29,373 nt of DNA from an uncultured Collinsella sp. (GTDB lineage Bacteria > Actinomycetota > Coriobacteriia > Coriobacteriales > Coriobacteriaceae): assembly GCA_902465105.1 (NCBI GenBank), contig CABQLM010000019.1, positions 1-29,373 on the forward strand, given 5' to 3'. Both the position numbers and the translations under genes were made by a program. The notes beneath the pieces were generated by a model. The model did no database searches. It was not told where the DNA came from and worked only from the letters and a program-made list of their open reading frames with translations. Numbering within the stretch: the first letter of the stretch is position 1; each line of letters starts with the position of its first letter. Of this stretch, positions 7,318-15,691 are shown piece by piece.

Positions 7318-9180
7318 ATGATTGAGCTGCTCAGGCGTTTTGGTGGTAAGTTTCGCCGATATATGGTGATCGGCCCTGCGTGCAAGCTGATCGAAGTGAT
7401 TTTTGACCTGCTGACGCCGTTGGTGATTGCCCAGATGATCGATAAGGGCATCGGCGCACGCGATGTGAACGCTGTCGTCCACTACGGCATGGCGCTCGCC
7501 GCCATGGCTGTGATCGGCATCTCGTTTACGCTCGTCTGCCAAAAGATGGCGGCGCTCACCTCGCAGGGCATGGGCACCGACATTCGTGGCGCGCTCTACC
7601 AGCACATCAACAAGCTGAGCTATGCCGAACTCGACCGTTTTGGCACGCCGTCGCTCATCACGCGTATCACCAACGATGTCAACCAGGTGCAGCTCGCTGT
7701 GGCGCTGGGCGTGCGCATGCTCATCCGCTGGCCCTTCCTAGCGGTGGGCTCCATGGTCGCGGCCCTTGCCATCGACCTTAAGCTCGGCATGATCTTTTTG
7801 ATCTGCACGCCCGCTATCGGCCTGGTGTTTTGGTTTGTCATGGCGCGCTGTATTCCGTACTACAAGCAGCTGCAGGCAAAGCTCGACCGCATCGCGCTTA
7901 TCTGCCGCGAAGGCCTTTCGGGCGCTCGCGTGGTCCGTGCGTTTGTGCGTGAAGATCACGAGCGCGAGCGCTTTGCCCAAGCCGCCGATGACCAGGCCAA
8001 TACTGCCATCGCGGTGGGCAAGCTCTCGTCGATTCTCAACCCCGTCACGTTTCTTGTGATGAACCTGGGCGTGTGCGCCATCCTGTGGGTGGGCGGCATC
8101 CAGGTCGACGTGGGCGAGCTCACGCAGGGCCAGGTCATGGCGTTCGTCAACTACATGACGCAGACCCTGACCTCCGTCGTGTACGTCGCCAACCTGGTCG
8201 TGGTCTTTACCAAGGCGAGCGCCAGCGCGTCGCGTATCAACGAGGTGCTCAATTGCGTGCCGAGCATCGCTGACGAGGGCAACCAGCCGGTCGCGCTGCC
8301 TGAGCCGGGCAATGTCGCTCCCGTTCCTGCGCTGGGCTTGAGCCATGCGAGCTTCTCGTTTGGCGCCGGCGCTGCCAACGCCGTCAACGATGTGACCCTG
8401 GAGCTGCCGCTGGGCAAAACGCTCGGCATTATCGGCGGCACGGGCAGCGGTAAGTCGACGCTCGTCTCGCTCATCCCGCGCCTGTACGATGCGAGTACCG
8501 GCAGCGTGAGTGTGATGGGCGCCGATGTGCGCACCTGGCCGCTCGACCAGTTGCGCCGTGTGGTCGCGACTGTTCCGCAGCGCGCGTCGCTGATGAGCGG
8601 CACCATCCGCAGCAACCTGACCTGGCGTGACGAGTCGGCGACCGACGAGGAGCTCTGGGCAGCGCTCGATATAGCGCAGGCGAGCGAGTTCGTGCGCAGC
8701 AAGTCGCAGGGGCTCGATGCCCCGGTCGAGGCGGGCGGTAAGAACTTCAGCGGTGGCCAACGCCAACGCCTGACCATCGCGCGCGCCCTGGTGGGCTCGC
8801 CTCAGGTCCTGATCATGGACGACTCCGCCTCGGCGCTCGACTTTAAGACCGACGCGGCGCTTCGCCATGCCATCCGCGAGCGCAATGTGCGCGGTGCCGC
8901 CGAGGGCGGGCTGCCGCTCACGACCGTCATCGTAAGCCAGCGCGTCTCGACCGTGCGCGATGCCGACATGATCTGCGTACTCGACCACGGCTCGGTTGCG
9001 GGCCTGGGCACGCATGACGAGCTGTATGCAAGCTGCCAGCTCTACCGCGAGATTTGCCAGTCGCAGCTGCGACGCGAGGAGCTCGAGGGCCAGCAGGGGA
9101 GTGCGGCGCCCACGTCCGTCCCAAGTCCCGCGTCCGCCCCGGCTGCCCCGGCATCCACTTGCACAAAGGAGGGCTGCTAA
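7318..9180 (+). CDS. ABC exporter, fused permease/ATPase, degenerate-site subunit
   Basis: A 620-residue half-transporter with an N-terminal six-helix exporter domain (about 1-310) and a C-terminal ATPase. Walker A is GGTGSGKST (373-381) and the signature is the canonical FSGGQ (477-481). The Walker B region LIMDDSAS has aspartate (D502) where the catalytic glutamate normally stands, and the switch histidine is glutamine (Q541, in VSQR). These are the changes known from the degenerate-site partner of heterodimeric exporters such as LmrC and TM287. The C terminus has an alanine/proline-rich tail. The start at 7318 follows AGGGAG; an upstream in-frame GTG at 7261 is less likely because a probable promoter overlaps it. 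The stop codon directly abuts the start of the second subunit, so the two are co-translated. The substrate is unknown; drug or lipid export is typical. Confidence 0.92.
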   Translation: MIELLRRFGGKFRRYMVIGPACKLIEVIFDLLTPLVIAQMIDKGIGARDVNAVVHYGMALAAMAVIGISFTLVCQKMAALTSQGMGTDIRGALYQHINKLSYAELDRFGTPSLITRITNDVNQVQLAVALGVRMLIRWPFLAVGSMVAALAIDLKLGMIFLICTPAIGLVFWFVMARCIPYYKQLQAKLDRIALICREGLSGARVVRAFVREDHERERFAQAADDQANTAIAVGKLSSILNPVTFLVMNLGVCAILWVGGIQVDVGELTQGQVMAFVNYMTQTLTSVVYVANLVVVFTKASASASRINEVLNCVPSIADEGNQPVALPEPGNVAPVPALGLSHASFSFGAGAANAVNDVTLELPLGKTLGIIGGTGSGKSTLVSLIPRLYDASTGSVSVMGADVRTWPLDQLRRVVATVPQRASLMSGTIRSNLTWRDESATDEELWAALDIAQASEFVRSKSQGLDAPVEAGGKNFSGGQRQRLTIARALVGSPQVLIMDDSASALDFKTDAALRHAIRERNVRGAAEGGLPLTTVIVSQRVSTVRDADMICVLDHGSVAGLGTHDELYASCQLYREICQSQLRREELEGQQGSAAPTSVPSPASAPAAPASTCTKEGC

Positions 9181-11040
9181 ATGAATCCGTATACTTCTTC
9201 CGGTTCGGTCGCCACGATGACGGCCAACGTGTCCGGCAACGATAACCTCAACGACCTGGGCGACGGTCCGCGCCAGCCCGGCGACCCTGAGCGCTATCCC
9301 GTGGGCGCGGTGACCCGCCGCCTGATGGGCTACGTCCGTCCGCACCGTATTTCGTTTGCGGCGTCGTTTGTGAGCGCCGCCATCTCGGTGATTCTGCAGC
9401 TCTACACACCTATTCTCATCGGCGAGGGCATCGACCTGATCGTTGCTGCCGGGCAGGTGGACTTCGATGCGCTGCTGCCGCTCGTTACCAAACTCGCGCT
9501 CGTCGTGGTGGGAGCAGCGTCCTTCCAGTGGCTGCAGGGCTACTGCGTCAACCGCCTGTCCTACGAAACGGTGTGCGACATGCGCGTGGAGGCGAGCGAT
9601 AAGCTCAGCCGCATGCCGCTCAGCTTTATCGACAGCCATGCTCACGGCGACCTCATGAGCCGTGTGGTCAACGACGTCGACCAGGTGGGCGACGGTCTGC
9701 TGCAGGGCTTCACGCAGCTCTTCACCGGTGTTATTACCATCGTGGGCACGCTCGCGTTTATGCTTTCCATCAACCTGACCATGACGCTTGTGGTGGTACT
9801 CGTCACACCGCTTTCCATTTTTGCAGCCGGCGCCATCGCCAAGCTTTCCAACAAAAGCTTTACGGCACAGCAGCGTATTCAAGGGCAGCTCGGTGGTCAT
9901 ATCGAGGAGTACGTAGGCGAGCAAAAGCTAATCGACGCCTTTGCCTACGGCCCGAACGCCCAAGCGCGCTTCGACGCGCTCAATGCCGAGCTCTACACCG
10001 CGGGCGAGCGCGCGCAGTTTATGGGTTCGCTCTCCAACCCCGGCACGCGCTTTATCAACAACATCATCTATGCCGTGGTCGCTGTGATCGGCTGCGTGGG
10101 CGTGATCACGGGCGTGCCCGCGGCGCTTACGGTGGGCGGCGTGCAGATCTTCCTGTCCTATGCCAACCAGTACACCAAGCCGTTCAACGAGGTCACCAAC
10201 GTCATTACGCAGATCCAGACCGCGTACGCCTCGGCGCGCCGCATGTTTGCGCTGCTCGATGCGCGCGAGCAGGAGCCCGACGCGTCGGACGCCGTGGTAC
10301 TTTCTGCCCCGCAGGGCGAGGTCGCCTTTGAGCATGTGGACTTTAGCTACGTGCCCGACCGCAAACTGCTGCAGGATATCTGCATCGAGGCTAAGCCCGG
10401 CATGCGCTTTGCCCTGGTCGGCCCCACGGGCTGCGGCAAGACGACGCTCATCAACCTGCTGCTGCGCTTTTACGATATCGATGCCGGACGCATCATGGTC
10501 GATGGCAGGTCTTCGCGTGACTACACGCGCGCAAGCCTGCGCCGCGCCTTTGGCATGGTGCTGCAGGATACGTGGCTGTTCGAGGGCACGGTGGCGGAAA
10601 ACATCGCTTACGGTTGCCCCGATGTCACGCGCGAGCAGGTTATCGAGGCCGCCAAGCGCGCGCATGCACACAAGTTTATCGTGCAGCTGCCAGGCGGCTA
10701 CGATACGGTCATCGGCGAGGACGGCGGCACGTTTAGCCAGGGTCAAAAACAGCTGCTGTGCATCGCGCGCGTCATGCTCACCGACCCGGCGATTCTGCTG
10801 CTGGACGAGGCGACCTCGAGCATCGATACCCGCACCGAGCTGCAGGTGCAGGCGGCATTCGACGAGCTTATGGCCGGCCGCACAAGCTTTGTGGTGGCGC
10901 ACCGCCTGTCGACGACCCGCAACGCCGACTGCATTCTGGTCATGCGCGACGGCCAGATTATCGAGCGCGGCACGCACGACGAGCTGCTAGCGGCAGGCGG
11001 CTTCTACGCCGAACTCTACCGCAGCCAGTTTGCCCAGTGA
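9181..11040 (+). CDS. ABC exporter, fused permease/ATPase, catalytic-site subunit
   Basis: A 619-residue half-transporter starting immediately after the partner's stop codon, with AAGGAGGG upstream. After a polar N terminus come six membrane helices (about 50-330) and an ATPase domain. Walker A is GPTGCGKTT (414-422), Walker B is ILLLDEATSS with the catalytic E543, and the switch histidine H574 is present. Its signature is FSQGQ (518-522) rather than SGGQ. In the head-to-tail dimer, this subunit's intact Walker motifs face the partner's normal signature, giving one working site. The other site pairs two altered halves. This complementary pattern is strong internal evidence that the two proteins form one heterodimer. 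The substrate cannot be read from sequence. Confidence 0.93.
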   Translation: MNPYTSSGSVATMTANVSGNDNLNDLGDGPRQPGDPERYPVGAVTRRLMGYVRPHRISFAASFVSAAISVILQLYTPILIGEGIDLIVAAGQVDFDALLPLVTKLALVVVGAASFQWLQGYCVNRLSYETVCDMRVEASDKLSRMPLSFIDSHAHGDLMSRVVNDVDQVGDGLLQGFTQLFTGVITIVGTLAFMLSINLTMTLVVVLVTPLSIFAAGAIAKLSNKSFTAQQRIQGQLGGHIEEYVGEQKLIDAFAYGPNAQARFDALNAELYTAGERAQFMGSLSNPGTRFINNIIYAVVAVIGCVGVITGVPAALTVGGVQIFLSYANQYTKPFNEVTNVITQIQTAYASARRMFALLDAREQEPDASDAVVLSAPQGEVAFEHVDFSYVPDRKLLQDICIEAKPGMRFALVGPTGCGKTTLINLLLRFYDIDAGRIMVDGRSSRDYTRASLRRAFGMVLQDTWLFEGTVAENIAYGCPDVTREQVIEAAKRAHAHKFIVQLPGGYDTVIGEDGGTFSQGQKQLLCIARVMLTDPAILLLDEATSSIDTRTELQVQAAFDELMAGRTSFVVAHRLSTTRNADCILVMRDGQIIERGTHDELLAAGGFYAELYRSQFAQ

Positions 11041-11080
11041 GCAAGCCCGTGGGGCAAATTAATCAATCGACAGACGGTGG

Positions 11081-11108
11081 TTTACATCTGTCACGTAAGT
11101 ACTAAGAT
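11081..11108 (+). promoter_or_regulatory. Candidate promoter of the flavodoxin gene
   Basis: TTTACA (11081-11086) and TAAGAT (11103-11108) are spaced 16 bases apart in an A/T-rich gap. The transcript would have a leader of about 55 bases. Confidence 0.45.
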
Positions 11109-11167
11109 ATTCATCTAATAAATTGCATTAGTGGCTTTAGTTTTGGGGGAAACGAGGCAACGTGACT

Positions 11168-11719
11168 ATGACGTGCTCTTTGGTGGTTAACAGCAAGAGC
11201 GGTAATACCAGGATGGTTTCGGGCGCGATCAAGCGCGCTCTGCAGGCTGCGGGCGTTGAGTTTGTCCATGCCGCGGCATTGAGCGACGATGCGGATGCAG
11301 ATCAGGTTGCGCTCGAGGCGCAGGGCGCCTGCGCGGCCGACACGGTGCTCGTCGGTTTTTGGTGCGACAAGGGCGCGTGCACGCCTTCGGTCGCGACGTT
11401 GCTCTCCGCCTTGCACGGCAAGCGTGTCTTCCTGTTTGGCACCTGCGGTTTTGGCGCCGACCAGAGCTATTACCAGCAGATTATTGATCGCGTGACTTCC
11501 AATTTGGCTGGGGATGCCGAGCTTGCGGGCTGGGCGATGTGCCAGGGCAAGATGGGCCCTGCCGTAAAGCAGCGCTACGAGGCGATGCTTGAGCAAGAAC
11601 CCGAAAACGCGCGCTATAAGATGCTGCTCGACAACTGGTTTGCCGCAAAGGACCATCCCACCAAGGAAGATCTGGACAACATGGCCGCAGCCGCCAAAAA
11701 GGCCGTTTTGGGCGAGTAG
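11168..11719 (+). CDS. Flavodoxin family protein
   Basis: A 183-residue flavodoxin-like protein. The N-terminal strand and loop SLVVNSKSGNTRMV match the FMN phosphate-binding loop (S/T-x-T/S-G-N-T) of flavodoxins. Further segments, GFWCDKGACTP and FLFGTCGFG, fit the loops around the flavin ring. The C-terminal part (MCQGKMGPAVKQRYEAML) resembles a subgroup of gut-bacterial flavodoxins that includes the BilS protein of bilirubin-reduction loci, but no BilR-like reductase is in view. The ATG at 11168 is chosen because it puts the flavin loop at the normal distance from the N terminus; a GTG at 11162 is the alternative, closer to GAGG. It has its own promoter and terminator, so it is a single-gene unit. 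It is probably an electron carrier; its partner is unknown. Confidence 0.88.
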   Translation: MTCSLVVNSKSGNTRMVSGAIKRALQAAGVEFVHAAALSDDADADQVALEAQGACAADTVLVGFWCDKGACTPSVATLLSALHGKRVFLFGTCGFGADQSYYQQIIDRVTSNLAGDAELAGWAMCQGKMGPAVKQRYEAMLEQEPENARYKMLLDNWFAAKDHPTKEDLDNMAAAAKKAVLGE

Positions 11720-11757
11720 ACTTACCGCCGTCGTGCGTGCGAAATAATACAAAAGTG

Positions 11758-11786
11758 AAAGCCTCGAAATCCTCGAGGCTTTTTTC
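11758..11786 (+). terminator. Terminator of the flavodoxin gene
   Basis: The stem AAAGCCTCGA / TCGAGGCTTT is followed by a run of T residues, 38 bases past the stop codon. Confidence 0.85.
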
Positions 11787-11920
11787 TTGACACTCGTGGG
11801 CGCAACGATGGCAAGCGTTTGGGGCGACATTTTCCATCACCCAGAAGTCGAGGCCGTCCTGGACGACACACTCGCATGCGTTCGCTGGATGTATTCAGAG
11901 TGGGACGCACTTTCCGGATA
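11787..11920. other. Intergenic segment without a recognisable feature
   Basis: No convincing gene, RNA or repeat was seen here. It lies between the flavodoxin terminator and the hairpins that end the opposing LtaS-like gene. Confidence 0.45.
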
Positions 11921-11946
11921 CAAAAAAGGCCACATGACGTGGCCTT
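11921..11946 (-). terminator. Minus-strand terminator for the LtaS-like gene
   Basis: AAGGCCAC (11926-11933) pairs with GTGGCCTT (11939-11946); on the minus strand six T residues follow directly. It is similar in sequence to the hairpin at 12055-12075. Confidence 0.75.
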
Positions 11947-12002
11947 CGACTTATATATGTTCAGCGGATACCCCTATGACAAGCCGCGCTCCAACAACAG
12001 GG

Positions 12003-12132
12003 CGTCTGTCCGGGCGGAGGCATATAAGGTTCATCGCGAGTTCCGCACGCAAAGAAGGCCACTTAATGTGGCCTTCGTCTTGCGCAGGACTGTCCGAGCA
12101 GGGAACCTTATATGCCTCCGCCCGGACAGACG
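12003..12132. repeat. Perfect 30-bp inverted repeat enclosing a hairpin
   Basis: Arms at 12003-12032 and 12103-12132 are exact reverse complements over 30 bases. The 70-base interior holds a second hairpin (AAGGCCAC 12055-12062, GTGGCCTT 12068-12075). It sits 27 bases after the LtaS-like stop codon, in the path of that gene's transcript. The structure is much longer than needed for a terminator. Confidence 0.9.
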
Positions 12133-12159
12133 TTTCAGTTGTGGCTCAGCAGCTAGCAG

Positions 12160-14460
12160 CTACTTAATCTTGGTTGTACCCGGTGCCAGGTTGGGGTCGG
12201 TCTCGTTGGCCTCGGTCTGGAAGTGCTCGGTGTACACGTTCTTGCCGTCGCGGAACATCTCGTAGTACTGCATCTTGGCGTAATCCTCGCGCGCCTTGGT
12301 TGCGGCTGCGGCGGCGGCATCGTCACCGGTGACGTTGGAGGAAAGCGCCCAGCGCAGGCTGGCGTCCTCGTAGCCCACCGAGTTGATAGCGGGCAGCGAC
12401 TCGCGCAGCGTCATGTGCGCCTTCTGGTAGTCGGTCAGCGGTGCGCCGATCAGCTGCATAAGCTGCGTGGACAGGTAGTTGGTGGACAGGTCGTCGACCT
12501 CGCTTGTCTGGTCGCAGCCGGCAACGTCGTAGTTGGCCCAGATGATGTAGTCGGTCTGCCACAGACGCTCCTGGTGCGTGGCGTCGTCTTCGCCGGTGAA
12601 CCACTTGTCGTTGAACTTGGACGGGAAGAACGGCTGGTGGTCGCCCCAGAACACCACGACCACCTTGCGGTCGAGCTTGCTCAGGGCGTTGAGGAAGCAG
12701 CGCAGTGCCTGGTCGGACTGCTCGATGCACGAGACATACTCGTCGACATCGGACAGCGTGCCGTCCTCGACGGTCTTGGCGTCCAGGTCGGTCGTGTCGA
12801 TGTTGAGGTGCATCTGCTTGTCGACCGGCAGCAGGCCCGTATCGTAGCCCGAGTGGTTCTGCATGGTCACGTCGAAGATAAACTGCGGATCGGCGTTCTG
12901 GTCGAGCAGCTCAAGAATCTTGTCGTAGGTAGCCTGGTCGGTCACCATGCCGCGCAGGGTATCGGCGCCCTGGAAATCGCTGATGGACAGGAACTGGTCA
13001 AAGCCAAAGTCCTTGTAGACGTTCTCACGGTTCCAGTTGGTCGCGTGGTTGGGATGCATGGCCGTGGTGGAATATCCGAGCGACTTGAACTGCTCGGCTA
13101 AGTTCTCGGTCGTCTCCATGTTGTAGATGGTGTAGGGGTACACGCCCGAGCCCAGGTTGGCCATGGAGTTGCCGGTCATAAACTCAAACTCGGTATTGGC
13201 GGTACCGCCGCCGTAGGCGCTCACATAGAGCTTGCCGCGGCTGAGGCAGTCGGACAGGTTCTTAAAGTACTGCGGACCCTCGTAGCCGGCGCGCATGTTC
13301 TGGTAGATCGACAGATCCGAGAACGTCTCGTTCATGATGGCGATGACCGTGGGCTTCTCGCTATCGAACTGCTCCTTTGCGGCGGCGCGCTCGTCGCTCT
13401 TGGCCGCGTCGGACTTGTTGTAGGCTTTGGCGTACTTTTTGAGCGTGGCCTTGGCATCGTCGACGGAGTAGTCGGCGGGTTTGGGCGGCTTAATGGACTG
13501 CGCCGCGCTAATGAAAGCGGGTAGGTAGCCCTCGCGCCAGTAGCTCTCGAGCGGGCGCCAGGTGTAGACGGTGATGCCGAGGGTGTTGTAGTAGTCGATG
13601 AGCGTGACGTGCGCGGTCACGCCGCCTAGGCACAGCACGGCGACGAGCAGATTGGTGAGCAGCATGCGCTTGGCGTTGGCGGCGCCCTTCTGACGGTGCG
13701 GTGCCACCAGGCCGGCGTACTCGCACAGCAGCATGGCGATGGCGGTAAAGCCCATGGACAGCACGCAGAACAGCGAGATGGAGAAGGTGTAGCCGGTGCC
13801 GGCGACCGCGGCGGCGGTGGAGATGGCCGAAAGGTCGCCCGGCTGGATGGGCATGGACTTAAACGTGATAACGAAGAACTCGGCAATGCCCAGGATAAAG
13901 AGGGCAAAGGCCAGGACCGCGGGGGCTGCGCCGTGGCGCTGGAATAGGAAGAACAAGCCGACCATGAGCGTGGTGATGATGGCCCACTCGAGCAGGATGC
14001 ACAGGGGGTAGACCCAGGTAAAGTCGTGGTTGGACGATACCTCCATGCCCAGCAGCGCAAAGACGCCGGCGAGCAGCAGGCACAGGACGGCGGCGACGAG
14101 CGGTTTGCCCACAAAGGCGCCGCGCAGGCGGGCGAGCTTGCCGGTGGGGGCGGGGGCGTCGGGCGCGGCGAACGCAAAGACGCGCGGGGCGATGCGGTCG
14201 CGTGCGATGCTGGCCCAAGCGCAGCCGGTGAGGATGGCGTTGGTCAGGATGAGCATCACAAAGGCGAGCGGCTCGTTTTGAGCGACGAGGCCCACGGCGC
14301 CCCAAATAGTCAAAAAGACCTGGAACAGGCCGAAGGCGACGCTCCACCCAAGAGCGCCCTTGGCAACGGTGCCCGACTGAGCGCGAATGGCCTTGGCCTC
14401 GCGCAAAACAAGGTAGACGGTCGCCGCAAGACCGACGAGCGAGATGGCGGCAGCGAACAT
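12160..14460 (-). CDS. LtaS-like membrane sulfatase/phosphoglycerol transferase
   Basis: A 766-residue protein with about eight hydrophobic segments in the first 290 residues and a C-terminal sulfatase-fold domain from about 370, expected outside the membrane. Metal and nucleophile motifs of the LtaS group can be seen: IMNETFSD with E378, and GGGTANTEFEFMTG, where T420 is in the place of the catalytic threonine. Later segments (FWGDHQPF and HPNHATNWNRENVY) supply likely metal ligands. LtaS enzymes move glycerol phosphate from phosphatidylglycerol onto lipoteichoic acid; related enzymes decorate other glycans, so the acceptor here is open. The ATG at 14460 has AGGAG seven bases upstream. A GTG at 14475 lies in frame but overlaps this site. 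The membrane part has more segments than the five of standard LtaS. Two hairpins follow the gene. Confidence 0.88.
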   Translation of the reverse strand: MFAAAISLVGLAATVYLVLREAKAIRAQSGTVAKGALGWSVAFGLFQVFLTIWGAVGLVAQNEPLAFVMLILTNAILTGCAWASIARDRIAPRVFAFAAPDAPAPTGKLARLRGAFVGKPLVAAVLCLLLAGVFALLGMEVSSNHDFTWVYPLCILLEWAIITTLMVGLFFLFQRHGAAPAVLAFALFILGIAEFFVITFKSMPIQPGDLSAISTAAAVAGTGYTFSISLFCVLSMGFTAIAMLLCEYAGLVAPHRQKGAANAKRMLLTNLLVAVLCLGGVTAHVTLIDYYNTLGITVYTWRPLESYWREGYLPAFISAAQSIKPPKPADYSVDDAKATLKKYAKAYNKSDAAKSDERAAAKEQFDSEKPTVIAIMNETFSDLSIYQNMRAGYEGPQYFKNLSDCLSRGKLYVSAYGGGTANTEFEFMTGNSMANLGSGVYPYTIYNMETTENLAEQFKSLGYSTTAMHPNHATNWNRENVYKDFGFDQFLSISDFQGADTLRGMVTDQATYDKILELLDQNADPQFIFDVTMQNHSGYDTGLLPVDKQMHLNIDTTDLDAKTVEDGTLSDVDEYVSCIEQSDQALRCFLNALSKLDRKVVVVFWGDHQPFFPSKFNDKWFTGEDDATHQERLWQTDYIIWANYDVAGCDQTSEVDDLSTNYLSTQLMQLIGAPLTDYQKAHMTLRESLPAINSVGYEDASLRWALSSNVTGDDAAAAAATKAREDYAKMQYYEMFRDGKNVYTEHFQTEANETDPNLAPGTTKIK

Positions 14461-14674
14461 GCTGAGACTCCTCACAAACTTAAAACCTACGAAAGCGGGG
14501 GTTTACCCGATTGTTACCTAAATATGCGCTGCAATTGGTGTCTGCGCACAACAACCAGCCATATTAACGCGCACGTGTGGCGGTGTGGCGCAATGTAGTG
14601 GCGACCTGCGCGATAATGGACGGGAATTACACGGAAACGTAAAGGCTTCTTAAAGAATTGGCGAGGATGAGGCG
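14461..14674. promoter_or_regulatory. Divergent promoter region, LtaS-like gene and nitroreductase
   Basis: This gap separates two divergent genes and must hold both promoters. A GATAAT hexamer at 14612-14617 could be a plus-strand -10 box, but its -35 is poor. I could not assign the minus-strand promoter. Confidence 0.3.
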
Positions 14675-15532
14675 ATGAACGAACGGGTTTGTATGACGAG
14701 TACGGGTGACGTGGACGCGGGCGGCTATCCGGTCGAGACGACGGGCAATGCGGTGCTGGACACGTTGGAGCGCCGTTCCTCCACGCGTGCCTTTGCGCGT
14801 GATGACGACGACCGTCCCGTGGCGGTGACCGACGAGCAGCGGGCGGCGATTCTGCATGCGGCGAGCCGTGCGCCGTCGGCGGGCGCCATGATGATGTATT
14901 CCATCGTGAGCATCCGCGAGCAGGCTACGCTGGATCGTCTGGCCGACCTGTGCGACCACCAGCCCATGATCGCCAAGGCGCCCTGGGCACTAATATTTGT
15001 GGTCGATTATGCCAAGTGGATCGATCTGTTTGAGCACGTGGGCTGCTTTGAGCCCGAGTTTGTCGAGCGCACGGGTAAGGCGCCCCGCCGCGCGCCGGGT
15101 TTGGGCGACTTTGCCATCGCGGCCCAGGACGCCGTGATCGCCGCGCAAAACGCCGTGGTTGCCGCCGAGGCTCTGGGTCTGGGGAGCTGCTATATCGGTG
15201 ATATCGTCGAGAATGCCGAGGAAGTTGCCGAGCTGCTCGATCTGCCGCCCTATACCATGCCGCTGTCGATGCTCATCATCGGCGCGCCCCGTAAGGAGCG
15301 TCCGGCCATTGCGCATCCCGTGGTGAACCTGGTGCACGAGGAGCGCTACTGCCGCGCCGATGCTGCGACCATGGACGCGCAGGTGGCCGAGATGGACGCG
15401 ATGTTTCGCCCGCATGCCCGCGAGGTTGGGGAGCGCGTCGTGGACATCTATACCCGCAAGCACACGAGTCCCTTTATGGCCGAGATGAGCCGCTCCATGG
15501 AGTGGTGGTTCAAAAACTGGCTCGGAAAATGA
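14675..15532 (+). CDS. Nitroreductase family protein
   Basis: A 285-residue FMN-dependent oxidoreductase of the nitroreductase fold. The N-terminal RRSSTRAF (33-40) and ASRAPSAGAMM (about 63-73) are the flavin phosphate and ring contacts of the family, and GLGSCYIGD (168-176) is the conserved second-half motif. These enzymes use NAD(P)H to reduce nitro groups, quinones or flavins; the natural substrate cannot be told from sequence. It is longer than the common 200-220-residue members owing to an inserted helical segment (about 110-145) and a C-terminal tail (about 230-285) ending in a tryptophan-rich stretch. The ATG at 14675 has GAGG eight bases upstream; an in-frame ATG at 14693 is possible. 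The gene stands alone between divergent and unrelated neighbours. Confidence 0.88.
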   Translation: MNERVCMTSTGDVDAGGYPVETTGNAVLDTLERRSSTRAFARDDDDRPVAVTDEQRAAILHAASRAPSAGAMMMYSIVSIREQATLDRLADLCDHQPMIAKAPWALIFVVDYAKWIDLFEHVGCFEPEFVERTGKAPRRAPGLGDFAIAAQDAVIAAQNAVVAAEALGLGSCYIGDIVENAEEVAELLDLPPYTMPLSMLIIGAPRKERPAIAHPVVNLVHEERYCRADAATMDAQVAEMDAMFRPHAREVGERVVDIYTRKHTSPFMAEMSRSMEWWFKNWLGK

Positions 15533-15542
15533 CAGATGAGGC

Positions 15543-15559
15543 AAAGGGACAGTCCCTTT
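15543..15559. repeat. Short near-perfect palindrome AAAGGGACAGTCCCTTT
   Basis: Seven-base arms around a 3-base centre, right after the nitroreductase stop. No T-run follows. It shares GGGACAG with the loops of the palindromes at 18021 and 23143, suggesting a related repeat family. Confidence 0.5.
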
Positions 15560-15650
15560 GTCGCATTCCATATCGCCGCGGTGGCCTAAAGGCCGTATAA
15601 ATGTTTATCTAGCTGGGAAAACGATGCCGTGCAAGCGCAGGTCGATTACC

Positions 15651-15656
15651 TATAAT
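15651..15656 (+). promoter_or_regulatory. -10 box of kup
   Basis: A perfect TATAAT lies 35 bases upstream of the kup start. The -35 region is weak, so an activator may be needed. The leader of about 30 bases is too short to hold a riboswitch. Confidence 0.55.
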
Positions 15657-15691
15657 CCCTTCGAACATTAAAGTTGGGAGGAAACCGGCTT

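Noticed and set aside
7738..9924. Long open frame on the minus strand (728 codons) opposite the ABC exporter genes
   Set aside because: It is antisense to two well-supported genes, its product is rich in H, R, A and D with no recognisable motif, and such shadows are common in high-GC DNA.
14461..14475. GTG at 14475 as the start of the LtaS-like gene
   Set aside because: The GTGAGGAG sequence is itself the ribosome binding site for the ATG at 14460.
15560..15691. Cyclic di-AMP riboswitch upstream of kup
   Set aside because: The TATAAT box leaves a leader of only about 30 bases, and the conserved ydaO-type motifs were not found upstream.
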